Origin: Collinsella aerofaciens
Lineage (GTDB): Bacteria > Actinomycetota > Coriobacteriia > Coriobacteriales > Coriobacteriaceae
Reading direction: 5' to 3'
DNA length: 64,000 bases
Assembly: GCF_028209395.1 (NCBI RefSeq)
Contig: NZ_JAQLDQ010000002.1
Coordinates: forward strand, 118,096-182,095
Shown here: positions 25,164 to 34,880 of the stretch, one piece after another
How positions within the stretch are numbered: the first letter of the stretch is position 1
Layout: each line of letters starts with the position of its first letter
Notes under the pieces: generated by a model
Told to the model about the DNA's origin: nothing
Databases searched by the model: none
Seen by the model: the letters and a program-made list of their open reading frames with translations, nothing else
Program-made: the position numbers and the translations under genes

Positions 25164-25637
25164 ATGCCGCGTCGTGCAGCAGCTAATCGTCGTGAGGTTC
25201 AGCCTGACGCCGTTTACAACAACCGCCTGGTGACTCAGCTCATCAACAAGGTCCTTCTTGACGGCAAGAAGGCCACCGCTGAGCGCATCGTTTACACCGC
25301 TTTCGAGATCGTTGCCGAGAAGTCCGAGGGTGGCGACGCTCTCGCTACCTTCAAGAAGGCTATGGACAACGTCAAGCCCACGCTCGAGGTTAAGCCCAAG
25401 CGTGTCGGTGGCGCTACCTATCAGGTCCCGATGGAGGTCAACTCCCGTCGTTCCACCGCTCTGGGCATCCGCTGGATCGTCAACTTCTCCCGCGCTCGCA
25501 AGGAGAAGACCATGGCCGAGCGTCTCGCTAACGAGATCCTCGACGCCTCCAACGGTCTTGGCGCTTCCGTCAAGAAGCGTGAGGACGTCTTCAAGATGGC
25601 CGAGGCCAACCGCGCGTTCTCTCACTATCGTTGGTAA
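25164..25637 (+). CDS. rpsG: ribosomal protein S7 (uS7)
   Basis: Small-subunit head assembly protein that binds the 3' domain of 16S rRNA, 157 residues. It starts [12 protein letters not shown] and contains [11 protein letters not shown] and [25 protein letters not shown] 25164 follows AAGGAGATTT. The 73-base gap after rpsL holds a short GC-rich hairpin (CCGTGCG / CGCACGG) before the ribosome site, possibly an S7 feedback target. Confidence 0.97.
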   Translation: MPRRAAANRREVQPDAVYNNRLVTQLINKVLLDGKKATAERIVYTAFEIVAEKSEGGDALATFKKAMDNVKPTLEVKPKRVGGATYQVPMEVNSRRSTALGIRWIVNFSRARKEKTMAERLANEILDASNGLGASVKKREDVFKMAEANRAFSHYRW

Positions 25638-25656
25638 GTTAAGGTAAGGAACTAAC

Positions 25657-27756
25657 ATGGCTAAGCCTAAGTACAAGCTTTCCGATACCCGTAACATCGG
25701 CATCATGGCCCACATCGATGCCGGTAAGACCACCACGACCGAGCGTATTCTTTACTACACCGGTAAGACCCACAAGATCGGTGAGGTCCATGAGGGCGCT
25801 GCCACCATGGACTGGATGGTTCAGGAGCAGGAGCGCGGCGTAACCATTACCTCCGCTGCTACCACGTGCTTCTGGAACAAGGACGGTAAGGACTACCGCA
25901 TCCAGATCATCGACACCCCGGGCCACGTTGACTTCACCGCCGAGGTCGAGCGCTGCCTGCGCGTCCTCGATGGCGCTGTCGCCGTCTTCGACGCCGTTGC
26001 CGGCGTTCAGCCCCAGTCTGAGACCGTTTGGCGTCAGGCTTCTACCTTCAACGTCCCCCGCATCGCCTTCATCAACAAGTATGACCGCGTGGGCGCTGAC
26101 TTCTTCAACGCTATCGAGACCATGAAGGATCGTCTCGACGCCAACGCCGTGGCCGCTCAGGTCCCGATGGGCGCCGAGGACAACTTCTGGGGCGTCATCG
26201 ACCTCGTTACCATGACTGCATGGGACTTCAAGGCCGACGAGAAGGGCATGACCTACCCCGAGCCGATGGACGAGATCCCGGCTGAGTTTGCCGACATCGC
26301 TGCCACCAAGCGCGAGGAGCTCCTCGACGCTGCTGCCAGCTTTGACGACGAGCTCATGGAGAAGATCCTCATGGAGGAGGACTTCACCGTCGAGGAGCTC
26401 AAGGCTGCTCTGCGCAAGGGCGTTCTGGCCAACGAGCTCAACCTCGTCTTCGTGGGCTCCGCCTACAAGAACAAGGGCGTTCAGGAGCTGCTCGACGCTG
26501 TCGTCGACTACCTGCCCAGCCCGCTCGACGTTGAGGCCGTCACCGGTACCGATCCGGACACCGGCGAGGAGATCCAGCGTCATCCTTCCTTCGACGAGCC
26601 TTTCTCCGGCCTGGTCTTCAAGATCATGACCGACCCGTTCGTCGGTAAGCTCACCTACGTCCGCGTTTACTCCGGCCGCGCCGAGTCCGGCTCCTACGTG
26701 GTCAACGCTTCCAACGGTCAGCGCGAGCGTCTCGGCCGCATCCTCGAGATGAACGCCGCCGAGCGTATCGACCGTGACGACGCTGCCGCCGGCGACATCG
26801 TCGCTTGCGTCGGCTTCAAGAACTCCACCACCGGTGACACCCTGTGCGCCGAGGGCAAGGAGATCGTCCTCGAGAAGATCGAGTTCGCTAAGCCCGTTAT
26901 CGACGTTGCCATCGAGCCCAAGACCAAGGCCGAGCAGGACAAGATGTCCCTGGCTCTGACCAAGCTCGCCGAGGAGGACCCGACCTTCCAGGTGTCCACC
27001 AACCACGAGACCGGCCAGACCATCATCGCCGGCATGGGCGAGCTGCACCTCGAGATCATCGTCGACCGTCTGCTCCGCGAGTTCAAGGTTGACGCTAACG
27101 TCGGTAAGCCCCAGGTTGCCTACCGCGAGACCGCCGGTCACGACGTCGAGAAGGCTGAGGGCAAGTTCGTCCGTCAGTCCGGCGGTCGCGGTCAGTACGG
27201 CCACGCCGTCATCAAGCTCGAGAAGATGGAGGAGGGCTTCGGCTACGAGTTCGTCAACGCTATCGTCGGCGGCGTCGTGCCCAAGGAGTACATCCCGTCC
27301 ATCGACAAGGGCATCCAGGAGGCCCTGAACACCGGTGTTATCGCCGGCTTCCCGGTCCTCGACGTTAAGGTCACCCTGTTCGACGGTTCTTACCACGAGG
27401 TCGACTCCTCCGAGGCCGCCTTCAAGATCGCCGGTTCCATGGCTATCAAGGACGCTCTCAAGAAGTCCGATCCGCAGCTGCTCGAGCCGATCATGGCTGT
27501 CGAGGTCGAGACCCCCGAGCAGTACATGGGCGACGTTATGGGCAACCTCTCCGGTCGCCGCGGCAAGATCGAGGGCATGGAGGATCGCAAGAACAGCAAG
27601 CTCATCCGTGCCAAGGTGCCGCTGGGCGAGATGTTCGGTTACGCTACCGACCTTCGCTCCCAGACCCAGGGCCGTGCATCCTACACGATGCAGTTCGACT
27701 CTTATGAGCCCGCGCCCAAGTCCATCGTGGACGAGGTCATGAGCAAGAACGCCTAA
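25657..27756 (+). CDS. fusA: elongation factor G
   Basis: Ribosomal translocase GTPase of 699 residues. G1 is [16 protein letters not shown]2 the [10 protein letters not shown] region, G3 DTPGHVDF and G4 NKYDR. In most bacteria G4 reads NKMDR; the Met-to-Tyr change is a small oddity. The fusidic-acid region looks ordinary. It lies 19 bases after rpsG. In most genomes tuf follows; here rpsJ does. Confidence 0.97.
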   Translation: MAKPKYKLSDTRNIGIMAHIDAGKTTTTERILYYTGKTHKIGEVHEGAATMDWMVQEQERGVTITSAATTCFWNKDGKDYRIQIIDTPGHVDFTAEVERCLRVLDGAVAVFDAVAGVQPQSETVWRQASTFNVPRIAFINKYDRVGADFFNAIETMKDRLDANAVAAQVPMGAEDNFWGVIDLVTMTAWDFKADEKGMTYPEPMDEIPAEFADIAATKREELLDAAASFDDELMEKILMEEDFTVEELKAALRKGVLANELNLVFVGSAYKNKGVQELLDAVVDYLPSPLDVEAVTGTDPDTGEEIQRHPSFDEPFSGLVFKIMTDPFVGKLTYVRVYSGRAESGSYVVNASNGQRERLGRILEMNAAERIDRDDAAAGDIVACVGFKNSTTGDTLCAEGKEIVLEKIEFAKPVIDVAIEPKTKAEQDKMSLALTKLAEEDPTFQVSTNHETGQTIIAGMGELHLEIIVDRLLREFKVDANVGKPQVAYRETAGHDVEKAEGKFVRQSGGRGQYGHAVIKLEKMEEGFGYEFVNAIVGGVVPKEYIPSIDKGIQEALNTGVIAGFPVLDVKVTLFDGSYHEVDSSEAAFKIAGSMAIKDALKKSDPQLLEPIMAVEVETPEQYMGDVMGNLSGRRGKIEGMEDRKNSKLIRAKVPLGEMFGYATDLRSQTQGRASYTMQFDSYEPAPKSIVDEVMSKNA

Positions 27757-27816
27757 GTTCGAGCTCCCTGTTACGTAATCCGCGAGAACATCTCTCGCAC
27801 TCTTTGGAGGTTTAAG

Positions 27817-28125
27817 TTGGCTACCCAGAAGATCCGCATTCGCCTCAAGGGCTATGATCACGAGGTCGTCGATCAGTCCGCGAAGCTCATCGTCGAGACC
27901 GCTCAGAAGACCGGTGCTCGCGTTTCCGGTCCTGTCCCCCTGCCCACCGAGCGCAACCTGTACACGGTTATCCGCTCGCCGCACGTGAACAAGGACTCCC
28001 GTGAGCAGTTCGAGATGCGCACCCACAAGCGCCTCATCGACATCCTTGACCCCACCTCGGGCACCGTTGATTCGCTCATGCGTCTCGACCTCCCCGCTGG
28101 CGTCGACATCGACATCAAGCTCTAA
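27817..28125 (+). CDS. rpsJ: ribosomal protein S10 (uS10)
   Basis: Small-subunit and NusB-binding antitermination protein, 102 residues ([49 protein letters not shown]). The start is TTG 27817 after TTTGGAGG. It closes the rpsL-rpsG-fusA operon and is followed by a strong terminator, so it is separated from rplC by about 14 kb. In most bacteria S10 leads the operon that contains rplC. Confidence 0.97.
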   Translation: MATQKIRIRLKGYDHEVVDQSAKLIVETAQKTGARVSGPVPLPTERNLYTVIRSPHVNKDSREQFEMRTHKRLIDILDPTSGTVDSLMRLDLPAGVDIDIKL

Positions 28126-28146
28126 GCGATATCGCTCATAGCTTAC

Positions 28147-28183
28147 AGAGCCCCGCTGCCATTACGGTAGCGGGGCTCTTTTG
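28147..28183 (+). terminator. terminator after rpsJ
   Basis: AGAGCCCCGCT pairs with AGCGGGGCTCT around a loop and is followed by TTTTG. It confirms that rpsJ is the last gene of its transcript. The inverse strand would also serve the convergent birA. Confidence 0.9.
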
Positions 28184-28241
28184 TTTTGCATGATGGGTTT
28201 TGACCGCCTGGTAATGCTGCTGAGTAGGTGGCTGCGGCGCC

Positions 28242-29018
28242 CTATTCGCCCAAGGGGCGCAGCGACGCCTCCTCAAAATGGAAGGATCGCAAGCCGTCTT
28301 CTGTTTCGATGCACGCGCGTCCAAAGGTATCGACGGTTTTAAAGATGCCTCGCGCCTGCTCGTCACCGGCAGGGGAGCGGGCGATAACGTGCTTTCCAAT
28401 CCAATTGAGGTGAGCGACATATTCGCCGTGGACGGGCGCGAGCGATCCGGTGTTTTCTTCCATGGCGTTGAGGCGTTCTGCCCAGGCATCTACAGCGTCT
28501 ATAACTGCGTGATAGACCTCATCGAGGAGCATGTCGACAGCAGGAACGTTCTCGTTAAGGTCCGAGAGACCGATTGCCGGCAGGCCGCCATCGGGCACCT
28601 CCGTGGGCACATAGTTCACGTTGACGCCGATGCCACAGACCGCAAAGGGGTTGCCTTCGTTATCGCGTGCGGCTTCGACCAGAATGCCGCCGAGCTTGCG
28701 TCCTCGCGCGACCAGGTCGTTGGGCCATTTGAGGCCAATCTCGTTTGCAAGACCCTGCTTTTCGAGCGCCTCGAGCACCGCTAGGCCGCTGACGGCGGCA
28801 AGGCCAGAGTACTTGGCGGGATCAACACGAGGACGTAGGACAATCGAGAGTAACAGATTGCCGGCGGTTGAATCCCACTTGTGGCCGCGTCGGCCGCGTC
28901 CTGCTGTCTGAGTCCGGGCGGCAAGTCCTGTGCCGTGCGGCGCTCCCTGTTTTCCTGCTTCGAGCAGGTCATCGTTGGTCGATCCGGTTACGTCGACTAT
29001 CGTTAATTTGGCATCCAT
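28242..29018 (-). CDS. birA: biotin-[acetyl-CoA-carboxylase] ligase, no DNA-binding domain
   Basis: Attaches biotin to the lysine of the carrier protein AccB, which is encoded in the divergent operon. The 258-residue protein begins at the catalytic domain (TIVDVTGSTNDDLLE) and has the ATP loop GRGRRGHKW and KWPNDLV. The N-terminal helix-turn-helix of E. coli BirA is missing, so it is a group I ligase and should not repress transcription. ATG 29018 was chosen because an AAGGAGG lies upstream; longer frames lack a ribosome site. It shares a short regulatory region with fabH. Confidence 0.92.
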   Translation of the reverse strand: MDAKLTIVDVTGSTNDDLLEAGKQGAPHGTGLAARTQTAGRGRRGHKWDSTAGNLLLSIVLRPRVDPAKYSGLAAVSGLAVLEALEKQGLANEIGLKWPNDLVARGRKLGGILVEAARDNEGNPFAVCGIGVNVNYVPTEVPDGGLPAIGLSDLNENVPAVDMLLDEVYHAVIDAVDAWAERLNAMEENTGSLAPVHGEYVAHLNWIGKHVIARSPAGDEQARGIFKTVDTFGRACIETEDGLRSFHFEEASLRPLGE

Positions 29019-29113
29019 AACGGCTGCTACCTCCTTAATGAATAAGTGAATAACGCAATGGTGTCGAGAGATAGACACAATGTGAAGCCTGTGTCGCATT
29101 TGGGCAATTTAAT

Positions 29114-29130
29114 GTTAACACGTCAACAAC
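29114..29130 (+). promoter_or_regulatory. fab operator, copy 1
   Basis: The 17-mer GTTAACACGTCAACAAC. Its first 14 bases form an imperfect palindrome (GTT.AC..GT.AAC). It overlaps the position where the -35 of a promoter with -10 TATCCT (29144-29149) would lie. The second copy starts 48 bases downstream. Confidence 0.7.
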
Positions 29131-29161
29131 GACTGAAATGCGCTATCCTCTCATGGTCGAT

Positions 29162-29178
29162 GTAAACACGTCAACAAC
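29162..29178 (+). promoter_or_regulatory. fab operator, copy 2
   Basis: GTAAACACGTCAACAAC, identical to copy 1 except for one base. It lies between the putative -10 and the fabH ribosome site, so a bound protein would block transcription or elongation. The regulator is not encoded next to it. Confidence 0.7.
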
Positions 29179-29194
29179 TCAAAGGAGGTTAGTG

Positions 29195-30154
29195 ATGGGT
29201 TTCACGATTCTTGGAACGGGCTCGGCGCTTCCTAAGCGCAGTGTTTCCAATGACGAGCTGTCCGAGTTCCTCGATACCTCGGATGAGTGGATTTTTACCC
29301 GCACAGGTATCAAGAGCCGCCACGTCTGCACCACCGAGTCACTTGATGACCTTGCCGTAGCGGCGAGCGAGCGGGCACTCCAGGTGTCCGGAATCGACGC
29401 GAGCCAGTTGGATTTGATCGTCTGCTCGACGACGACGGGTGACCATCTTGTTCCCGCTGAGGCGTGTGCCGTTGCTGAGCGACTAGGCGCGACGTGCCCT
29501 GCCTTCGATGTCTCGGCGGCCTGCGCCGGCTTCGTATTTGCGCTCGATGTTGCCGAGGGCTATATCGCCCGAGGACGAGCCAAGCATGTGCTTGTCGTTG
29601 CCGCCGAGCAGATGACGCGCGCGCTCGACTGGACCGACCGCGCCACCTGCGTGCTCTTTGGCGATGGGGCAGGCGCCGCGGTGATTGAGGCCGGGGGAGA
29701 CAGCCCCCTTGCCGTTGAGCTTTCGACGGCGTCCGACGTCGAGACGTTGCGCGTTCCCGGACTGGTCGGCACCTCGCCGTTTAAGGCCTCCGTAGATAGC
29801 GAGAGCGTGCTGTCCATGAATGGCCGCCGTGTGTTCAAGTTCGGCGTCAACGCCATCTGTGACACGGTTCATAAGCTTGCGAGCGATGCGGGCATTTCGG
29901 TCGAAGACATCGACCATTTTGTATTCCATCAGGCTAACGAACGAATCCTGAGCCAGGCAGTCAAGCGCCTCGGCGTGCCAGGCGAGCGCGTGGTTCGAAC
30001 GCTGCGCGAGACCGGCAATATTTCGAGCGCCTGTATTCCCTTTGCGCTTGATCGGCTGGCGCGCACCAACGCACTGAATGCGGGCGACACCATCGCCCTC
30101 GTTGGATTTGGCGCCGGTCTGGATATAGGTGGCTATCTACTTCGTTGGAAGTAG
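29195..30154 (+). CDS. fabH: beta-ketoacyl-ACP synthase III
   Basis: Starts fatty-acid synthesis by condensing an acyl-CoA with malonyl-ACP. It has 319 residues; the Cys-His-Asn triad is in SAACAGF, FHQANERI and GNISSACIP, and the C-terminal GFGAGLDIGGYLLRW is typical. ATG 29195 follows AAAGGAGG by six bases. First gene of the fab-acc operon; whether it prefers acetyl- or branched-chain CoA cannot be read. Confidence 0.95.
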   Translation: MGFTILGTGSALPKRSVSNDELSEFLDTSDEWIFTRTGIKSRHVCTTESLDDLAVAASERALQVSGIDASQLDLIVCSTTTGDHLVPAEACAVAERLGATCPAFDVSAACAGFVFALDVAEGYIARGRAKHVLVVAAEQMTRALDWTDRATCVLFGDGAGAAVIEAGGDSPLAVELSTASDVETLRVPGLVGTSPFKASVDSESVLSMNGRRVFKFGVNAICDTVHKLASDAGISVEDIDHFVFHQANERILSQAVKRLGVPGERVVRTLRETGNISSACIPFALDRLARTNALNAGDTIALVGFGAGLDIGGYLLRWK

Positions 30155-30205
30155 TCGCACATAGGAAATAAAACGCCCCTAGGGCACAAACAAAGGAGAA
30201 CTACC

Positions 30206-30442
30206 ATGGCAGATCAGAAGACCTTCGAGCGCGTTTGCGATGTTATCCGCGAGACCGCCGGTCTTGACGACGTCGAGATGAAGCCCGAGTCCACGCTCGA
30301 GGAGATTGGTCTCGACAGTCTGGGCACCGTCGAGATCCTCGTCGCCGTTGAGGACGAGTTTGGCATCCAGCTCGATACCGAGGAGAACCCCAAGACGGTC
30401 GGCGAGTTCGCCGATACGGTCGAGGCGGCATTGGAGAAGTAG
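30206..30442 (+). CDS. acpP: acyl carrier protein
   Basis: A 78-residue acidic four-helix protein that carries growing acyl chains. The phosphopantetheine serine is in GLDSLGTVE. AAAGGAGAA precedes ATG 30206. fabK begins two bases after its stop, so the pair is tightly coupled. Confidence 0.96.
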   Translation: MADQKTFERVCDVIRETAGLDDVEMKPESTLEEIGLDSLGTVEILVAVEDEFGIQLDTEENPKTVGEFADTVEAALEK

Positions 30443-30444
30443 AG

Positions 30445-31389
30445 ATGCTCAAGACTCCTCTCTGCGATCTGCTCGGCATCGAAAAGCCCGTGTTCCAGGG
30501 CGGTATGGCCTGGATCGCCGACGCCTCGCTGGCGTCCGCAGTGTCCGAGGCGGGCGGCTTAGGGATTATCGCGGCCATGAACGCCGACGCCAACTGGCTG
30601 CGCGACCAGATTCATGAGCTGCGCGCCAGGACGGATAAGCCCTTTGGCGTCAACGTCATGCTCATGAGCCCGTTTGCCGACGAGGTCGCGCGGGTCGTGA
30701 TTGACGAGCGGGTGCCGGTCGTCGTGACGGGTGCCGGCAATCCCACCAAGTACATGAAGGCGTGGAACGAGGCGGGCATCAAGGTCATCCCGGTCGTTGC
30801 CTCGGTGGCGCTGGCGCGCCTCGTGGCGCGTCGTGGAGCCACTGCCGTGGTTGCCGAGGGTACCGAATCAGGCGGCCATATTGGCGAGACCTCGACGATG
30901 GCACTGGTGCCGCAGGTTGTCGATGCGGTCGATATTCCCGTGGTTGCGGCTGGCGGTATCGCTGATGGCCGCGGCGTGGCGGCCGCCTTTATGCTGGGCG
31001 CCGCCGGCGTGCAGGTGGGTACGCGCTTTCTGATCGCAGATGAGTGCACCGTATCGGAGCAGTACAAGGAGATGGTCCTGAAGGCCAACGACACCTCGAC
31101 GCGTGCGACCGGCCGCTCGACGGGACACCCGGTGCGTGCCCTCAAGAGCCCCTTCACCAACGCCTACGCCAAGAGCGAGGCGGCGGGCGTAAGCGTCGAG
31201 GAGCTCGGGGCCATGGGCACGGGCGCCCTTCGCAAGGCCGCCAAGGACGGCAATTACGAAGAGGGCTCGTTTTTGTGTGGACAGATTGCCGGCATGGTCA
31301 ACGAGCGCCAAAGCGCACGTGAAATCGTTGACGACCTGGTCGATGGCGCCGAGCACGTCCTGAAGGGTGCGTGCGCATGGGTGGCGTAG
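30445..31389 (+). CDS. fabK: enoyl-ACP reductase II (FMN-dependent)
   Basis: Carries out the last reduction of the elongation cycle using NAD(P)H and FMN. The 314-residue TIM-barrel has the nitronate-monooxygenase/FabK signatures QGGMAWIADASLASAVSEAGG, AEGTESGGHIGE and AAGGIADGRG. No FabI is seen in the window. FabK enzymes are known to be insensitive to triclosan. ATG 30445 lies directly behind acpP; the end overlaps fabD by 13 bases. Confidence 0.93.
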   Translation: MLKTPLCDLLGIEKPVFQGGMAWIADASLASAVSEAGGLGIIAAMNADANWLRDQIHELRARTDKPFGVNVMLMSPFADEVARVVIDERVPVVVTGAGNPTKYMKAWNEAGIKVIPVVASVALARLVARRGATAVVAEGTESGGHIGETSTMALVPQVVDAVDIPVVAAGGIADGRGVAAAFMLGAAGVQVGTRFLIADECTVSEQYKEMVLKANDTSTRATGRSTGHPVRALKSPFTNAYAKSEAAGVSVEELGAMGTGALRKAAKDGNYEEGSFLCGQIAGMVNERQSAREIVDDLVDGAEHVLKGACAWVA

Positions 31390-32303
31390 CGTTTCTGTTT
31401 GCCGGCCAGGGCGCCCAGCACCCCGCGATGGGCGTCGACCTGATCGAGGCATCGCCGGCGGCCGCCGAGGTGTTCGCCATTGCCGACGAGGTGCGCCCGG
31501 GGACCAGTGAGCAGTGCCGAAGCGCCTCCAAGGAGGAGCTCTCGCAGACCGAGAACACGCAGCCGTGCGTGTTCGTTCACGATCTGGCAGCGGCTGCCGC
31601 CCTGCGTGAGCGCGGCGTGGTACCTGCCGCCTGTGCGGGTTTTTCGCTTGGCGAGGTCGCCGCGCTCACCTTTGCGGGGGCGTTCGATACGCGAGCGGGC
31701 TTTGAGCTCGTGTGCGAGCGCGCGGCGCTGATGGCCGCGGCTGCCGAGCGCCATCCGGGCGGCATGCGCGCCGTCATCAAGCTCGATGCGGCGCAAGTCG
31801 AGAACCTGGCAAAACAGGCCGGCGAGGACTGCTGGCCGGTCAACTACAACAGTCCGCAGCAGACGGTTGTTGCCGGACCGCCCGAGGCGCTGCAGGAGCT
31901 CGACGTCCTAGTAAAAGAGGCTGGCGGCCGCGCTATGAAAGTCGCGGTGTCGGGCGCATTTCATAGCCCCTATATGGCCGAGGCGACTGAGGGGCTGGCG
32001 ACGTATATCCAAGCCGGCCACGCGCCGTCACCGCTGCTGATTCCGGTCATGGCAAACATGACGGCGGCGCCCTATCCGGCGGACCCGCGAGCGGCATCGG
32101 ATGTCTTGGCCAATCAGGTGAGTCATGCCGTTCGTTGGGTCGACACGCTGCATGCTCTGCAGAATCAGGGCATCGACACGTTTATTGAGGTCGGCCCTGG
32201 CAAAACGCTGTCGGGCCTGGCCAAGCGTACGCTGAGCGACGTTCGCGTGTATTCGTGCGAAACGGCCGAGCAGGTCGCAGCTATTGCCGACGAGCTCGCA
32301 TAG
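31377..32303 (+). CDS. fabD: malonyl-CoA:ACP transacylase
   Basis: Loads malonyl groups onto ACP. It has 308 residues from ATG 31377; a GTG two codons upstream is also possible but too near the GAAGGG ribosome site. FAGQGAQ at the N terminus, the nucleophile in GFSLGE and the His in GAFHSPYM are conserved. The start lies inside the fabK 3' end, indicating coupled translation. Confidence 0.94.
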   Translation: MGGVAFLFAGQGAQHPAMGVDLIEASPAAAEVFAIADEVRPGTSEQCRSASKEELSQTENTQPCVFVHDLAAAAALRERGVVPAACAGFSLGEVAALTFAGAFDTRAGFELVCERAALMAAAAERHPGGMRAVIKLDAAQVENLAKQAGEDCWPVNYNSPQQTVVAGPPEALQELDVLVKEAGGRAMKVAVSGAFHSPYMAEATEGLATYIQAGHAPSPLLIPVMANMTAAPYPADPRAASDVLANQVSHAVRWVDTLHALQNQGIDTFIEVGPGKTLSGLAKRTLSDVRVYSCETAEQVAAIADELA

Positions 32304-32333
32304 TCCACAGGGCTGTAACCCGAAAGGAATGAC

Positions 32334-33107
32334 ATGGGCAACTTGAACAACGGCGCGCTCGAGCGCAACGACTCACGTCGCGTGGCACTGGTCACGGGCG
32401 GCTCGCGGGGTATCGGCCGCGCCTGCGCTGTCGGTCTGGCGGAGGACGGCTTTGATATCGCCGTCGTCTATGCCGGCAGCGTCGATGCGGCGCGCAAGAC
32501 GTGCGAAGCCTGTGAGGCGGTTGGCGCCACGGCACGCGCATATCAATGCGACGTGGCCGATCCCGCTGCCGTCAACGCGTGCGTGGAAGCGGTCCTCAAC
32601 GACTTTGGTTCCATTTGGGCGCTCGTCAACAACGCCGGCATCACCCGCGATGGCCTGCTCATGCGCATGGGCGATGACGCATTCGATCGCGTGCTCGATG
32701 TCAATCTCAAGGGAACATTCAATATGACGCGCGCGCTCACCAAGACCTTTATGCGCCAGCGCGGCGGTTGCGTCGTCAACATGAGCTCGGTCGTGGGCCT
32801 GATGGGCAATGCCGGGCAAGCCAACTACGCTGCTTCCAAGGCGGGCGTGATAGGGCTTACCAAGGCGGTGGCGCGCGAGCTTGCGCCTCGTGGCGTACGA
32901 GCGAACGCGGTCGCCCCCGGGTTTGTCGAGACAGATATGACGGCAAAGCTCTCGGAGAAGGTGCGTACGGCAACCGAGGAACAGATTCCCCTTAAGCGCA
33001 TGGCGCGTCCCGAGGAAGTGGCCGGCGTGGTGCGCTTTTTAGCGAGCGATGCGGCTGCTTACATTACGGGCGAGGTCGTGCGCGTCGACGGCGGAATGGC
33101 GATGTAG
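32334..33107 (+). CDS. fabG: 3-oxoacyl-ACP reductase
   Basis: NADPH-dependent ketoreductase of the elongation cycle, a short-chain dehydrogenase of 257 residues. TGGSRGIGRA binds the cofactor, NNAG lies mid-domain, and the catalytic Ser and YAASK (Tyr-x3-Lys) are present, with PGFVETDMT after them. ATG 32334 follows GAAAGGAAT. The first 15 residues (GNLNNGALERNDSR) are a short non-conserved leader. Confidence 0.95.
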   Translation: MGNLNNGALERNDSRRVALVTGGSRGIGRACAVGLAEDGFDIAVVYAGSVDAARKTCEACEAVGATARAYQCDVADPAAVNACVEAVLNDFGSIWALVNNAGITRDGLLMRMGDDAFDRVLDVNLKGTFNMTRALTKTFMRQRGGCVVNMSSVVGLMGNAGQANYAASKAGVIGLTKAVARELAPRGVRANAVAPGFVETDMTAKLSEKVRTATEEQIPLKRMARPEEVAGVVRFLASDAAAYITGEVVRVDGGMAM

Positions 33108-33146
33108 AAACCAGGGCCGAAGAACGGCTTGGATGAGGAGACCATG

Positions 33147-34394
33147 ATGGAACAGAGAGTTGCAATCACCGGCATCGGTGCCGTATCGCCGCTCGGCAAC
33201 ACCGCGCTTGCCACCTGGGCGGCCATGTGCGCCGGGACCTGTGGCATCGGCCCGATCACGCACTTCGATACCGATGCGTTTACCGTCAAGGTGGCGGCCG
33301 AAGTCAAGGGCTTTGACGGCAACGAGTACTTTGGCAAGCGTGACGCCAAGCATCTCGACCCCTGCGTTCAGTTTGCGATGGCGGCTTCGGACGAGGCAAT
33401 GCACGATGCGGGCTTTGATGTCGAAGGCGCCATCGATCGTGAGCGTCTGGGCGTCTACGTGGGCTCGGGCGTGGGCGGCATGACGACGCTCGTCGACAAC
33501 GTCCACATGATCGCCGATCGTGGACCTCGCCGCGCATCGCCCTATATGATTGCGATGATGATTCCCAACATGGCTTCGGGCAATATCGCGATCCGCCACA
33601 AGGCAAAGGGACCGACCCTGCCAGTCGTGACTGCTTGCGCGACCTCGGCCCATGCGGTGGGCGAGGCGTTCCGCGCCATCAAGCACGGCTATGCCGACGC
33701 GATCCTCGCGGGCGGCGCCGAGGCGGCCATTATCCCCGATGCCGTTGCAGGCTTTACGTCCTGCCGCGCATTGACCACCAACCCCGATCCTGCGACGGCT
33801 TGCCGCCCGTTCGATGCAGACCGCGACGGCTTTGTGATGGGCGAGGGCGCTTGCGTGCTGGTACTCGAGAGCATGGAACATGCGCAGGCGCGCGGTGCGC
33901 ACATTTATGCCGAGGTCGTGGGCTACGGTAACACCGATGATGCTTATCACATCACGAGTCCCGATCCCGAGGCTGCCGGCATTGCCCGCGCGATATCGCT
34001 GGCGGTGGCCGAGGGCGACGTCAAGCCTTCCGAGGGCCTCTACATCAATGCCCACGGCACCTCGACCAAGCTTAATGATTCGTCCGAGACGGCGGGCATT
34101 AAGCGAGCGCTCGGCGAGGACGCGGCGCGCGCCGCACATGTCTCGTCGACCAAGTCGATGACGGGGCACATGATCGGTGCCACGGGGGCCATTGAGGTCA
34201 TGGCCTGCGCCATGGCACTCGAGCAGGGCGTGGTGCCGCCGACCATTAACTACCACACGCCCGATTCCGCCTGCGATCTTGATTACACGCCCAATCGCGC
34301 GGTTCGCGCCGACCTTACCTGGGCGCTTTCGACCAACCTGGGCTTTGGCGGGCACAACGCCGCCATCGCGCTGCGTAGATATACGAGGAGCTAG
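33147..34394 (+). CDS. fabF: beta-ketoacyl-ACP synthase II
   Basis: Elongating condensing enzyme of 415 residues. The Cys is in VTACATSAH, the two His in NAHGTSTKLND and TGHMIGATG, and NLGFGGHNA closes the chain. ATG 33147 is preferred over the ATG three bases before because GAGGAG lies six bases upstream. Four bases separate its stop from accB. Confidence 0.95.
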   Translation: MEQRVAITGIGAVSPLGNTALATWAAMCAGTCGIGPITHFDTDAFTVKVAAEVKGFDGNEYFGKRDAKHLDPCVQFAMAASDEAMHDAGFDVEGAIDRERLGVYVGSGVGGMTTLVDNVHMIADRGPRRASPYMIAMMIPNMASGNIAIRHKAKGPTLPVVTACATSAHAVGEAFRAIKHGYADAILAGGAEAAIIPDAVAGFTSCRALTTNPDPATACRPFDADRDGFVMGEGACVLVLESMEHAQARGAHIYAEVVGYGNTDDAYHITSPDPEAAGIARAISLAVAEGDVKPSEGLYINAHGTSTKLNDSSETAGIKRALGEDAARAAHVSSTKSMTGHMIGATGAIEVMACAMALEQGVVPPTINYHTPDSACDLDYTPNRAVRADLTWALSTNLGFGGHNAAIALRRYTRS

Positions 34395-34397
34395 AGC

Positions 34398-34871
34398 ATG
34401 GATTCCAAAAGACTTGCCGAGATAGCCGATGTGATGGAGGACCGCGGCCTTACGCGCGTACGTGTTGAGGAGCCCGATGGCACCGCGGTCGAACTCGAGC
34501 GCGCGAGTGCCGCGCAGCCGGTTGCCGTGCCCATGCCTATGCCGAGCGCCATGGCCGCTCAAGTTGCAGCTCCCACAGTCGCGCCTGCCGCACCGGAGCC
34601 CGCCACGCAGACACCTGCCGCCGCGCCGGAGCCCAAGGGCACCGAGGTGACTGCTCCCATGGTGGGCGTCTTCTATGCTGCCCCTGCGCCGGGCGACGAG
34701 CCGTTTGTGCGCGTGGGCTCCAAGGTCAAGGCCGGCGAGACCCTCTGCATCATCGAGGCCATGAAGGTTCTCAACGAGGTGACGGCCGAGGCAGACGGTG
34801 AGGTGCTCGAGATCTGCGTGGCCGACGGCGACCTCGTGGAGTTTGGCAGCTGCCTCATGAGGATCGGATAG
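34398..34871 (+). CDS. accB: biotin carboxyl carrier protein of acetyl-CoA carboxylase
   Basis: Carries the carboxyl group between AccC and AccDA. It has 157 residues. An N-terminal helix is followed by a long Ala/Pro linker (about residues 37-80) and a biotinyl domain with the biotinylated lysine in EAMKVLNEV (EAMKLMN in many bacteria). BirA, encoded divergently at 28242, is the expected modifying enzyme. Confidence 0.95.
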   Translation: MDSKRLAEIADVMEDRGLTRVRVEEPDGTAVELERASAAQPVAVPMPMPSAMAAQVAAPTVAPAAPEPATQTPAAAPEPKGTEVTAPMVGVFYAAPAPGDEPFVRVGSKVKAGETLCIIEAMKVLNEVTAEADGEVLEICVADGDLVEFGSCLMRIG

Positions 34872-34880
34872 GTGATATCC

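Noticed and set aside
25639..28026. A long minus-strand open frame opposite fusA
   Set aside because: Same cause as above; the repetitive Leu/Val/Gly/Asp composition is the antisense of optimal codons.
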